In this document: positions 1 to 7,470 of the stretch, piece after piece
Layout of the letters: every line of letters starts with the position of its first letter
Numbering within the stretch: the first letter of the stretch is position 1
NCBI RefSeq assembly: GCF_008086165.1
Contig: NZ_VSKL01000002.1
Span: 615,777 to 679,776, forward strand
Length of the DNA stretch: 64,000 bases
From: Algorimicrobium algoritergicola
Lineage (GTDB): Bacteria; Bacteroidota; Bacteroidia; Flavobacteriales; Flavobacteriaceae
Reading direction: 5' to 3'
Notes under the pieces: model-generated
Database searches by the model: none
Told to the model about the DNA's origin: nothing
What the model saw: the letters and a program-made list of their open reading frames with translations, nothing else
Program-made: the position numbers and the translations under genes

Positions 1-1913
1 AATACTTTTTATCTGTAAATGAAAGTATCCAGAATGATTACGGTATTAAAATAGACGTATTGGATTTATTTTCAAGTATTGGTTATAAACTAACAAATTC
101 TGGAGAAATAAATATTGACCCTGTTCATTTAAAGAAAAAAATAGAGTCTTCTGGTTTTAAAAATAATGAAATATTTAATATTTTAATATCAAAGAAATTT
201 TTATTACCAGATGGTGAAGGTAAAATCGGGTTTGTTCATCAAACTATTTTAGAGTTCTTATCAGCATTTCATTTGAAAAAATTGTACTCAAAAGATGAAA
301 CTGTTTTAGATGAAAAAATTATTGATTCCAGATGGGATGAAACAATAATGTTATTTGTTTCACTATTAAATGAGTCAAATGCCAAAGGTGTCATAGAAAA
401 AATTGTAGAAAAAGATATTTTTTATGCTTATTCAATTTATGATTTTGCATCTTATAAAAACATTTCACTTAAACATATTCTTATTGAGCAATTATTAATG
501 CGACTTAATAATTCAAAAATAACGCATAGAAAAAAGTATAGATTAGGTTGGTTAATTAGGAATATTATTTCTGATAAGAAATATTTAAAAAGTATAATTA
601 AATTCTTAGAGGATGATGTAATTGGACCTGAAGTAGCTATATTTATAGCCAAAGCAAATCATAAAGAAAGTCTTCCAAAAATCATAGAATGTCTATTCAA
701 AAATGGTAATTCTTTCCCAAGTGGTTATGCAAAAGCAATTATAGAATTCAATGACGATTCCGTTATTGATAGTTTATTAACTTCGATTAATAAAATAGAT
801 GAAATTGACTCTAATGAGTTATTAATTGACAATATTTCAACTATTTTAAATCATTTTGAGTCTGACCTTTATGTACCACAAATTCTAAAAGCATTAGAAT
901 CGGACAAAGTTAAAGATAAAATAATTGCTGTAAAATTATTAGAAGGAAATAGGTCATCAGAAGTTATTCATGTTTTTTCTAATTTATTAGACGAATCAAA
1001 TGATGATGTGAAAAAGGAAGTTATTTATAGCTTACAAGGAAGATTTTGGCCTATTGAAAAAGAAATAATTTCAACACAAGAAATAATAGATAAATCATTC
1101 AAAAATCTTGGCAATAATAATATTGGTTCTTATTTCTCAAGTTATCTTAAAGATTTAAAATCTGATTCTGTAATCGAACGAGCTTATCAGTTAGTAAGCA
1201 CTACTCAAAATAGTTTATTAAAAATTAACTTAGCAAATATCATAATTGATAAATACCATGAGCTTTCAATAAAAATAATTTTAGAGCATTTGACTAATTT
1301 CAAGGAAGAGTATCACTCAGCACTTCATCAATGTCTATTTTTAAACATTTCAGACTACAGTATTGAAATAATTCCTTTAGTAAACAAGACCAATCAAATA
1401 CGTAATAGGTTTATTATTGAAAGCTTTTCAAATGAATCTGATGAGATTTCAGATTTTATCAACTACGAAACATGTTTGTTTTTATTTAAATCTTGGGAAA
1501 ATAAAATTCAAGAAAATAATTTAAATGAGGAGGACGTTTTTTATTGGCATTACTCAATTCCAAGATTTTTAAGTCTTTGTTCTAAACACATGAAGACCTT
1601 ACTTCTAAATAAGCTTAACAATAAGGATTATTCGAATAAATATCAGTTACTATCAATTATTAATCACTTTGAGCTAAAGAAACAAGATTTCACAGAACAA
1701 ACTATAAACTGGTTGTTTGATAAAATGACAAAAGAAAAAGATGATTATAATAATTTCGCTACAACAATAATTGGAAGTATAGGAGATGAAGAATTTGCTG
1801 AAAAAAAATTAAAACCTTTGTTGGATAGCGAGAATGCTGTTTTAAGAAACAACGCGTATATAGCGATAGAGAAAATTGAAGGAAGTATTAATAAAAGATT
1901 AATTATAAAATAA
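1..1913 (+). CDS. C-terminal part of a NACHT/STAND-type NTPase with HEAT-like repeats (5' truncated by window)
   Basis: The frame is open from base 3 with no start, so the gene begins outside the window and about 636 residues are visible. Near residue 75 (counted from the apparent TTG at 60) lies FVHQTILEFLSAFHL, which fits the F-x-H-x(3)-x-E-[FY]-x-A signature found just after the nucleotide-binding core of NACHT-type STAND ATPases. The remaining roughly 500 residues are short paired helices with acidic and hydrophobic periodicity, as in HEAT repeats used as sensor or effector-binding surfaces. The Walker motifs would lie upstream and cannot be seen. Bacterial NACHT proteins are often antiphage defence proteins, and the neighbouring IS debris fits an accessory island; the defence role here is inference. 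The fold class is fairly likely, the exact family is not decided. Confidence 0.6.
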   Translation, partial: YFLSVNESIQNDYGIKIDVLDLFSSIGYKLTNSGEINIDPVHLKKKIESSGFKNNEIFNILISKKFLLPDGEGKIGFVHQTILEFLSAFHLKKLYSKDETVLDEKIIDSRWDETIMLFVSLLNESNAKGVIEKIVEKDIFYAYSIYDFASYKNISLKHILIEQLLMRLNNSKITHRKKYRLGWLIRNIISDKKYLKSIIKFLEDDVIGPEVAIFIAKANHKESLPKIIECLFKNGNSFPSGYAKAIIEFNDDSVIDSLLTSINKIDEIDSNELLIDNISTILNHFESDLYVPQILKALESDKVKDKIIAVKLLEGNRSSEVIHVFSNLLDESNDDVKKEVIYSLQGRFWPIEKEIISTQEIIDKSFKNLGNNNIGSYFSSYLKDLKSDSVIERAYQLVSTTQNSLLKINLANIIIDKYHELSIKIILEHLTNFKEEYHSALHQCLFLNISDYSIEIIPLVNKTNQIRNRFIIESFSNESDEISDFINYETCLFLFKSWENKIQENNLNEEDVFYWHYSIPRFLSLCSKHMKTLLLNKLNNKDYSNKYQLLSIINHFELKKQDFTEQTINWLFDKMTKEKDDYNNFATTIIGSIGDEEFAEKKLKPLLDSENAVLRNNAYIAIEKIEGSINKRLIIK

Positions 1914-1929
1914 AAACTACGCACAACAA

Positions 1930-1981
1930 AGTACTGTGGTAAAAAACAAGTAAAAACTCATTAACTTTTCACCAAAGTACT
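1930..1981. repeat. Hairpin at the end of an IS110-type remnant
   Basis: Arms 1930-1945 (AGTACTGTGGTAAAAA) and 1966-1981 are inverted repeats matching at 14 of 16 positions around a 20-base loop. The site sits just past the stop of the transposase remnant on the minus strand, where an IS110/IS1111-type element would end. It could instead be a terminator for the NACHT-like gene that stops at 1913. Confidence 0.5.
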
Positions 1982-2089
1982 TCTATAAGTATCGTCATAT
2001 ATTAATCCTTATTTTGCACTAGCAAAAGCCGGTTTTAACAGCTTATTACATACTGCAATTAATGCTAATTTTTTGCTCTTTCCTCTAAA
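1961..2089 (-). pseudogene. Remnant of an IS110-family transposase C-terminus
   Basis: Read on the minus strand from 2089, the codons give FRGKSKKLALIAVCNKLLK, then PAFASAK, an in-frame TAA at 2009-2011, then GLIYDDTYRSTLVKS and a final TAA at 1961. Short basic residues followed by a hydrophobic helix with NKLL and a YD-x(2)-Y tail are what I recognise at the end of flavobacterial IS110-type transposases. The catalytic part is absent: the frame is closed by TAG just upstream (2090-2092). Both the early stop and the lost N-terminus show it is dead. The call rests on recalled family features, not on a search. Confidence 0.6.
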
Positions 2090-2095
2090 CTATTC

Positions 2096-2400
2096 GTGCA
2101 GCAACACGTTGAAAACATCTATGTTTTCACGTCCATATTTACACCAACGGAAATTAAAAAATCCATAACCCATAGTTGGAAATGGCATAATAACACCACT
2201 AAAAACGGGAAAGCTATCAATAACAAGGCACTAGCCATTATTATTTTAAAATTATTACAAACCCCAATTTACAACCAAAACGGGTGGTTCAACGAAAGTT
2301 TTAAGACATTCATCTAAAAGCACTTACAATTTATGGGTATCCGTAAACTACTTGTAACTATTTATGGTATTTTCACTTTTGGAAAAAAATGGCAGGTGTA
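2096..2400 (+). pseudogene. Degraded gene fragment, possibly DUF2914-like
   Basis: Translation from a GTG at 2096 gives IYVFTSIFTPTEIKKSITH followed by SWKWHN, which resembles the conserved strand in DUF2914 proteins where an F-T-x-[IL] strand is followed by a T-H-x-W motif. The frame meets a stop at 2315-2317, then remains open and protein-like to another stop near 2400. No start or complete domain is present, and the fragment abuts the transposase remnant, so it looks like debris. The family assignment is tentative. Confidence 0.35.
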
Positions 2401-2442
2401 AAAGGTTTTGTATTTCTATAATGGAAATATAGATGCTATTAA

Positions 2443-2463
2443 CTATATACACTTGTTGGCAAC
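2443..2463. repeat. Left boundary repeat of gene block I
   Basis: CTATATACACTTGTTGGCAAC ends 23 bases past the end of the LuxR-type gene. Its reverse complement matches the start of the junction element at 6368, beyond the M20 gene (GTTGCCAAC, then ATGTATA). It also resembles the right arm of the complete junction elements, so it may be what is left of one whose other half was replaced by the debris at 1930-2400. Confidence 0.55.
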
Positions 2464-2486
2464 AAGCTAAAAAGAACTTATTACTA

Positions 2487-3245
2487 TTAGATTAACTTAT
2501 TATTTGTAGCAAATGAAATGGCTTCACTAATGTTTGCAACATCCAATTTTTCAAATATTTTCGTCCTATGAAATTTAACTGTATCTGGAGAAATAAATAG
2601 TCTTTCAGCAATTTCATTGATGGAGTAAGCTCTAATAGAGTACTGTAATATTTCCTTTTCTCTTTCAGATAGGACAATCATTTCTACAGTCTTCCAGCAA
2701 TTAGAAACCCAATCATACTGATGGGTTTCATTATATCCATTTTTATGAAGCCTTAAATTGCCGGATTGTTGTTGTGAGGACAATGAAACAACACAGATTG
2801 CTTTCCATATTTTTCCTTTTTCGGTCAAGAAAATTGGTGTCAATTTTTGATGGATTAGAATTAATTTATTTTCGTTTGTTTTTAAATGGAAGTCGTATGA
2901 TATGGTGTATTTCTTTTTGTCTTCTTCTGGTAATTTTTCATAAAAATCGAACCCGACTGTGTTTATCTTTAGTAGTAATTCTAAATCTTCTGATGGTACA
3001 TTTTTAAAATAAAACTCATAACCCATTTCTAAAACCTCGCTTGCTGTATGTCCATTTAAAAACAATGGATTATTAGATACATATTCAAAACCTTTACTTT
3101 CATAGTTGATGATATAGATGCTTTGATTTGTTGTTCTAGAGAAAGCTTTAACTATTTCAATATAATTTGAGGTTTGTTGAATATCTGTTTCTGTTAAATG
3201 TCTAACAGTATTTCTATGAGAGAAAAAAGAATTGGTGTCCTTCAT
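2487..3245 (-). CDS. LuxR-type transcriptional regulator with N-terminal PAS-like sensor
   Basis: 252 residues. The last 60 form a LuxR/FixJ-type helix-turn-helix: LSEREKEILQYSIRAYSINE, then IAERLFISPDTVKFHRTKIF, with the family's S-x-R-E-x-E-[IV]-L start and the TVKxH recognition helix. The first 150 residues look like a PAS-type sensor fold and lack a phosphoacceptor region, so this is probably a ligand-sensing single-component regulator. An open frame extends to a TTG at 3263, but the ATG at 3245 (MKDTNSFFSH) is the better start. It is divergent from the amidohydrolase gene at 3365, and a dyad sits between them, so it probably controls that gene pair. The ligand is unknown. Confidence 0.85.
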   Translation of the reverse strand: MKDTNSFFSHRNTVRHLTETDIQQTSNYIEIVKAFSRTTNQSIYIINYESKGFEYVSNNPLFLNGHTASEVLEMGYEFYFKNVPSEDLELLLKINTVGFDFYEKLPEEDKKKYTISYDFHLKTNENKLILIHQKLTPIFLTEKGKIWKAICVVSLSSQQQSGNLRLHKNGYNETHQYDWVSNCWKTVEMIVLSEREKEILQYSIRAYSINEIAERLFISPDTVKFHRTKIFEKLDVANISEAISFATNNKLI

Positions 3246-3291
3246 TGGATGAAACAGAAACAAATGTTTAATAAAATATAAGTTTTCAAAA

Positions 3292-3307
3292 CTACACTTG
3301 AGTGTAG
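3292..3307. promoter_or_regulatory. Candidate operator of the LuxR-type regulator
   Basis: CTACACT-TG-AGTGTAG is a perfect 7-bp dyad in the intergenic space between divergent genes. Its centre (3299.5) lies about 42-43 bp upstream of the start site inferred from the -7 box at 3330, the usual position for an activator that touches RNA polymerase. Function is inferred. Confidence 0.5.
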
Positions 3308-3329
3308 CTTAATAGAAAATTATAGGGTC

Positions 3330-3337
3330 TAGTTTTG
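3330..3337 (+). promoter_or_regulatory. Bacteroidota -7 promoter box for the amidohydrolase operon
   Basis: TAGTTTTG fits the Bacteroidota -7 consensus TAnnTTTG exactly. No clear -33 TTTG is seen, which fits an activator-dependent promoter. The start codon is 28 bases downstream. Confidence 0.5.
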
Positions 3338-3364
3338 TAAATAAGTAAATTTACAACATAAATT

Positions 3365-4891
3365 ATGAAAAAAACTAAACTAAAAAAATGGATAATAACA
3401 ATCCTCACGGTATGGGTTGTAGGAAGTATCATTTATTTCATATGGGCTGATAACGAGTTACAAAAAGTTCTGGGAAAATCAACAGAAGTTGTTGATGCGA
3501 CTTCGATGGTAACAGAACTCGGAACGGTACAAATTAAAAATGTAAATATTCTTTATGAAGATTGCAGTCGATTCATTCCGAATCAAGATGTTGTTATTAA
3601 GGATGGAAAGATATTGAAAATAAGCCAACACCAAGATAGTATCCAGAGCAATGAAAAAACGATTGACGGTACAGATAAATATTTAATTCCAGGGTTGGTA
3701 GATTCGCATGCACATTTAAAAGAAAGTAAAAATGATTTACTTTTATATTTGGTCAATGGTGTAACGTACATCAGGGAAATGAAAGGCATACCCATTCATT
3801 TAGAATGGAAAAAATCTTTAAACGATAATGGAATCGGACCTAGAATGTTTGTCACATCGTCTTCAATTACTAGTATAAGCGGAATTGGAGGTTATTTTCA
3901 CGAATGGACAAGAAAGAGCATAAATTATACTAATGAAAACGATGCACGTAAAGCAATTAGTAAAATTAGTGAACAAGGTTATGACGCCATAAAAATGTAT
4001 ACCCAAGTAAATCCAGAAATATTTAAAGCAACTATCAATATTGCAAAAGAATATAAAATTCCTGTTCTTGGTCATATCCCTGAAGTTGATTTAGAGACCT
4101 TCTACACATCAGGTCAAATTGAGGTTGCGCATATAGAAGAATTAATAAAAAAAAATATGGAGAAGTTTGAAAAGTCCATTTCTAAAAACCCAGAAGAATA
4201 CCTTCAATTTTTAAGCTCAAATGCTAACCAGATTGCAAAAAAAATTAACGAGAACAACATTAGTGTTACGTCTACGATTTGGTTAATGGAAAGCCTTCCC
4301 GAACAAAGATTTGAATTAAAATCTAAACTTAAAGAAGTGGAATTAAAATATGCTAATCCAAAAATAATTGAAGGAACTTCTCTTCATAAATTAGGCTGGC
4401 TTCCTAATGAAAATAGTTATGAATATGATGGGAAAAACACCCCAGAAGCTAAAGAACTCTCATTAACTTTTTGGGAAACCTATGTTAGTGCTATTCATAT
4501 TATGACAAAAGCATTGGTAGCCAATAATGTTACGATTATGGCTGGAACAGATACAAATGTTTCACCAATGGTAGCTGGATTTTCTCTTCATAACGAATTA
4601 GAATCTTTGTCCAAATCTGGATTGACAAACCAACAAACGCTTTATTCTGCTACTGTTGCACCGAATGAATGGATGAAAAGCAATTCTGGAAAGATAAAAG
4701 TTGGATTCAATTCAGATTTAGTATTACTAACAAAAAATCCTTTGAAGGATATTAAAAATACAAAGTCCATAGACCATGTGTTCTTTAATAAATATATAAT
4801 TGATAATGCTCAAATTACAGCTATTTTAAAAGCTATTGAGGATGCGAACAACAAAAATAGAAACGTAGAAATAGAAGAATATGTAAATTGA
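3365..4891 (+). CDS. Membrane-anchored metal-dependent amidohydrolase
   Basis: 508 residues. Residues 9-27 form one hydrophobic segment, so the enzyme is probably anchored and faces the periplasm. The amidohydrolase superfamily signature follows: IPGLVDSHAHLKES with the metal-binding His-x-His at 115 and 117, a conserved Lys in IKMYTQ near 211, GHIPE near 237, AHIEE near 253, and the Asp of MAGTDTN near 397. This resembles the imidazolonepropionase/Xaa-Pro dipeptidase-like subgroup. Substrate cannot be read from the sequence. It is followed after 37 bases by an M20-type hydrolase, so the pair may cleave one class of N-acyl or cyclic amide substrate under control of the divergent LuxR-type protein (inference). 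Confidence 0.8.
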   Translation: MKKTKLKKWIITILTVWVVGSIIYFIWADNELQKVLGKSTEVVDATSMVTELGTVQIKNVNILYEDCSRFIPNQDVVIKDGKILKISQHQDSIQSNEKTIDGTDKYLIPGLVDSHAHLKESKNDLLLYLVNGVTYIREMKGIPIHLEWKKSLNDNGIGPRMFVTSSSITSISGIGGYFHEWTRKSINYTNENDARKAISKISEQGYDAIKMYTQVNPEIFKATINIAKEYKIPVLGHIPEVDLETFYTSGQIEVAHIEELIKKNMEKFEKSISKNPEEYLQFLSSNANQIAKKINENNISVTSTIWLMESLPEQRFELKSKLKEVELKYANPKIIEGTSLHKLGWLPNENSYEYDGKNTPEAKELSLTFWETYVSAIHIMTKALVANNVTIMAGTDTNVSPMVAGFSLHNELESLSKSGLTNQQTLYSATVAPNEWMKSNSGKIKVGFNSDLVLLTKNPLKDIKNTKSIDHVFFNKYIIDNAQITAILKAIEDANNKNRNVEIEEYVN

Positions 4892-4928
4892 AATACGTAA
4901 CAAAGAAAACAAACTAACAATAGGCATT

Positions 4929-6362
4929 ATGAAAGAAAATGAATACACAACAGATTATCCTTCTATTATAAGGCAAAAACCAACCAAGTACTTTGTGGCG
5001 TGTCAGATACAGCTCAATAGTGTATCGCATCTTTACCATGTAAAACAAAATTTTGTAAAAATCATTTCAAATAAAAAACTTTTTAAAATAGCATTGGTGT
5101 TACAATTAGCATTCTTACCATACTCTATATTCGGACAAAACAAAACAATAGATGCTACCGTCCATAAAATGGTTCAACAACGCACTGACCATATTTTTGA
5201 TAGCCTGATAAAAATCCGAAGAGATTTTCATACCTATCCCGAATTATCGGAACAAGAAAAACGAACGTCCAATAAAATAGCGGAATACTTAACGTCACTT
5301 GGGCTTGAAGTTCATACCAACATTGGTGGTTACGGTGTTGTTGGCATATTAAAAACCAATAAAGAAGGAAAACATATAGCTTGGCGAGCAGATATTGATG
5401 CATTAGAGTCCAAAGTTCTTGATGTTGAAGCATTTCAATCAAAAAACAAAGGTGTAAGTCATATTTGCGGACACGATGTAAACGCTACAATTGCGCTTGG
5501 AATTGCAGATGTATTATCAAGCTTAAAGGAAAAATTATCAGGAACGGTATATTTTGTTTTTCAGCCTTCAGAAGAAAATCTAAAAGGCGCAAAAGCAATG
5601 ATAAACGATGGATTATTTGACATCATCAATCCTGATGAAATTTATGCATTACATATTTCACCAATGCCAGTGGGTGTGATTGGCACAAAATCTAATTGGC
5701 TTTTTGCAGGTTATAAATCCCTTAAAGTATCGTATAAAAATTCGAGTGAAAATGAGGACATCATTGCTTATACAAAAGAATTAATATCAAGCTTTCAAAA
5801 TGTGAATCCAGACAGTAAGTTTTGGGATAATAGAAATTTATTAGACCCAAATATTGGTCTTGGAAATCCAAATACCATATATAAGGATTACCTAACAGTT
5901 GCCCAAAAATTTAAAATTGAGCAAATAGATAATCAAATCTCAATTAGCACTTACATAAGCTCAAGTAGCGAAAATAAAATGGATTCAATTTTATCTTTAT
6001 TAAAGGAAAAAATCAAGGCATCTAAATACGCTAAAAAATTAGTTAGTGTGGCTTATTCTAGCGAATATCCAATTATTTCTAACAATAAGGAATTAACAAA
6101 CAAAACAATAAACAGTCTTTCTAATATTTATGGAAACCAAAGTGTAAATTCCTTATATGGTGTAATTCCTGATGGACGTAGTGACGATTTTGCCTATTTT
6201 CAACAAATAAAACCAAGTGTTTATTTTTTGTTGGGAGGTTCTAATTTTGAAAAAGGAATTATTTCTATGCCACATTCGCCGAATTTTACAGTTGATGAAA
6301 GTTGCATAAAAACTGGAGTAAAGTTTTTTTCATCAATAATAATTGAAAGACTTAAACAATAA
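4929..6362 (+). CDS. Secreted M20D-type amidohydrolase/peptidase with odd N-terminus
   Basis: 477 residues in this frame. M20D motifs are clear: DFHTYPELSE (His101), AWRADIDAL (Arg153-Asp155), HICGHD (178-183, metal His and Asp), QPSEEN (212-217) and HSPNF near the C-terminus. The family removes acyl groups from amino acids or peptides, with two metal ions. A signal peptide appears at residues 44-70 (FKIALVLQLAFLPYSIFGQ), but it is preceded by about 45 residues that do not look like part of one, with no nearby ATG to shorten it. Bases 4985-5003 within that extension resemble the IS110-type end at 1921-1936, so the 5' end may have been remodelled. Probably co-transcribed with the amidohydrolase upstream. 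Confidence 0.8.
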   Translation: MKENEYTTDYPSIIRQKPTKYFVACQIQLNSVSHLYHVKQNFVKIISNKKLFKIALVLQLAFLPYSIFGQNKTIDATVHKMVQQRTDHIFDSLIKIRRDFHTYPELSEQEKRTSNKIAEYLTSLGLEVHTNIGGYGVVGILKTNKEGKHIAWRADIDALESKVLDVEAFQSKNKGVSHICGHDVNATIALGIADVLSSLKEKLSGTVYFVFQPSEENLKGAKAMINDGLFDIINPDEIYALHISPMPVGVIGTKSNWLFAGYKSLKVSYKNSSENEDIIAYTKELISSFQNVNPDSKFWDNRNLLDPNIGLGNPNTIYKDYLTVAQKFKIEQIDNQISISTYISSSSENKMDSILSLLKEKIKASKYAKKLVSVAYSSEYPIISNNKELTNKTINSLSNIYGNQSVNSLYGVIPDGRSDDFAYFQQIKPSVYFLLGGSNFEKGIISMPHSPNFTVDESCIKTGVKFFSSIIIERLKQ

Positions 6363-6367
6363 AGCCA

Positions 6368-6499
6368 GTTGCCAACACCATGTATAATTAATGGCTGGTT
6401 ATCACCTACTTACGAACATTCCTGCGGAATATTCTATCTGTGATTTATTTGCTAAATTAGGTGCTTAAACACACCACTAATCATACACAAACCGTTAGC
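6368..6499 (+). repeat. Junction element A: imperfect palindrome between gene blocks I and II
   Basis: The arms are GTTGCCAAC followed by ATGTATAATTAATGG on the left and CCACTAATCATACA followed by CCGTTAGC on the right; they are mutual inverted repeats with mismatches. The centre folds as GAACATTCC-TGC-GGAATATTC (6414-6434), a stem with one mismatch and a three-base loop. CCTACTTAC (6405-6413) and TTTGCTAAATT are shared with the elements at 9743 and 50522. The left arm matches the left end of block I (2456) and the right arm matches the right end of block II (9743). Confidence 0.65.
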
Positions 6500-6637
6500 T
6501 ATAATGCCATTGTGATTTTTCGGTATTGAAAAAAGCTGGTTTTCCATTCAATTTTAAACTTATAATAAGTTAAAATAATAACTCTAAAAACCACAATATA
6601 AAACAAGTGTGATTTTTTGCTTAAATAAAGATTATTG

Positions 6638-6656
6638 GGGTTTTATCGTAAAACCC
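6638..6656 (+). other. Short perfect hairpin in the ribB leader region
   Basis: GGGTTTTA-TCG-TAAAACCC is an 8-bp perfect stem with a three-base loop, about 150 bases before ribB and upstream of its inferred promoter. There is no T-tract, so it is not a standard terminator, and the conserved core of an FMN riboswitch is not present here. Role unknown. Confidence 0.35.
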
Positions 6657-6739
6657 TATCAAGCCAGCCTGACAGTCACCAGAGTCACAAATTAGACCAA
6701 AGCATAAATCTTACTCTATTTTTTAAAAAAATTGATTTA

Positions 6740-6753
6740 TTGACTTAGGTCAA
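6740..6753. promoter_or_regulatory. Crp/Fnr-type operator upstream of ribB
   Basis: TTGAC-TTAG-GTCAA is a perfect dyad with the half-site form and 4-base spacing of Crp/Fnr-family sites. Its centre is about 41 bp upstream of the inferred transcription start, a class II activator position. A gene for a Crp/Fnr-type protein is second in the operon, suggesting autoregulation (inference). Confidence 0.6.
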
Positions 6754-6775
6754 ATAATCTGACTTAAGACAACAT

Positions 6776-6783
6776 TAGTTTTG
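6776..6783 (+). promoter_or_regulatory. Bacteroidota -7 promoter box for the ribB operon
   Basis: TAGTTTTG matches TAnnTTTG exactly, 24 bases before the ribB start codon. No good -33 box lies upstream, in keeping with activation from the dyad at 6740. Confidence 0.5.
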
Positions 6784-6807
6784 CAATTGAAATAATAAAA
6801 ATTTAAA

Positions 6808-7470
6808 ATGGCACTTGCAGAATTAAATACATTACAGACGGTTGGGAACGACAGTCAAGAAAGGTTAGAAAAAGCCTTAATACATCTTCAAAATGGAAAG
6901 GGAATCATCTTAATGGATGATGAAGACAGAGAAAATGAAGGTGATTTAATTTTCTCTGCTCACAACATGACGAATATCCAAATGGCACTCATGATTAGGA
7001 AATGTAGTGGTATTGTTTGTCTTTGTTTGACTAATGAAAAAGCGGATGCACTTAATTTACCCTATATGGTAAAGGAAAATACAAGTAGCTTCCAAACTCC
7101 TTTTACCATTTCTATAGAAGCCAAAGAAGGCGTGACTACAGGGGTTTCTGCTAAAGACAGATTGAAAACCATTCAAGTAGCATGCAGTGAAAATGCTAAC
7201 AGCAACGATTTAGCAAAACCTGGTCATATTTTTCCATTAAGAGCTAATAATAATGGCGTTCTTGAAAGAAAAGGTCATACAGAAGGTAGCGTAGATTTAA
7301 TGAAATTAGCAGGCTTAAAACCAGAAGCCGTACTGTGTGAATTGATGAATGATGACGGAACAATGGCAAAAACGGATACCATCATAGAATTTGCAAAGAC
7401 ACATAATTTAATGGTCTTATCAATACAGGATATTATCCATTATCGTAAATTTGTAAGAGACTACAAATAA
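6808..7470 (+). CDS. ribB: 3,4-dihydroxy-2-butanone-4-phosphate synthase, stand-alone RibB
   Basis: 220 residues, the size of E. coli RibB (217). It converts ribulose 5-phosphate to 3,4-dihydroxy-2-butanone 4-phosphate plus formate, one of the two inputs to the riboflavin ring. The acidic active-site loop [10 protein letters not shown] is at 37-46, and PGHIFPLRA and [15 protein letters not shown] near 140-165 supply the catalytic His and Glu, so it looks active. No GTP cyclohydrolase II domain follows, unlike the usual fused RibBA of this phylum. The next gene, a Crp/Fnr-type regulator, starts on the base after this stop. A dedicated regulator suggests a conditional or extra copy rather than the housekeeping enzyme (inference). 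Confidence 0.93.
   Translation: MALAELNTLQTVGNDSQERLEKALIHLQNGKGIILMDDEDRENEGDLIFSAHNMTNIQMALMIRKCSGIVCLCLTNEKADALNLPYMVKENTSSFQTPFTISIEAKEGVTTGVSAKDRLKTIQVACSENANSNDLAKPGHIFPLRANNNGVLERKGHTEGSVDLMKLAGLKPEAVLCELMNDDGTMAKTDTIIEFAKTHNLMVLSIQDIIHYRKFVRDYK

Noticed and set aside
6508..6739. Possible FMN riboswitch ahead of ribB
   Set aside because: The region has a short hairpin (6638-6656) and GACAGTCACC, but I could not find the GGGGYRRGGTGAAATTCC-type core or the paired P2-P6 elements, and the inferred promoter lies downstream of it.
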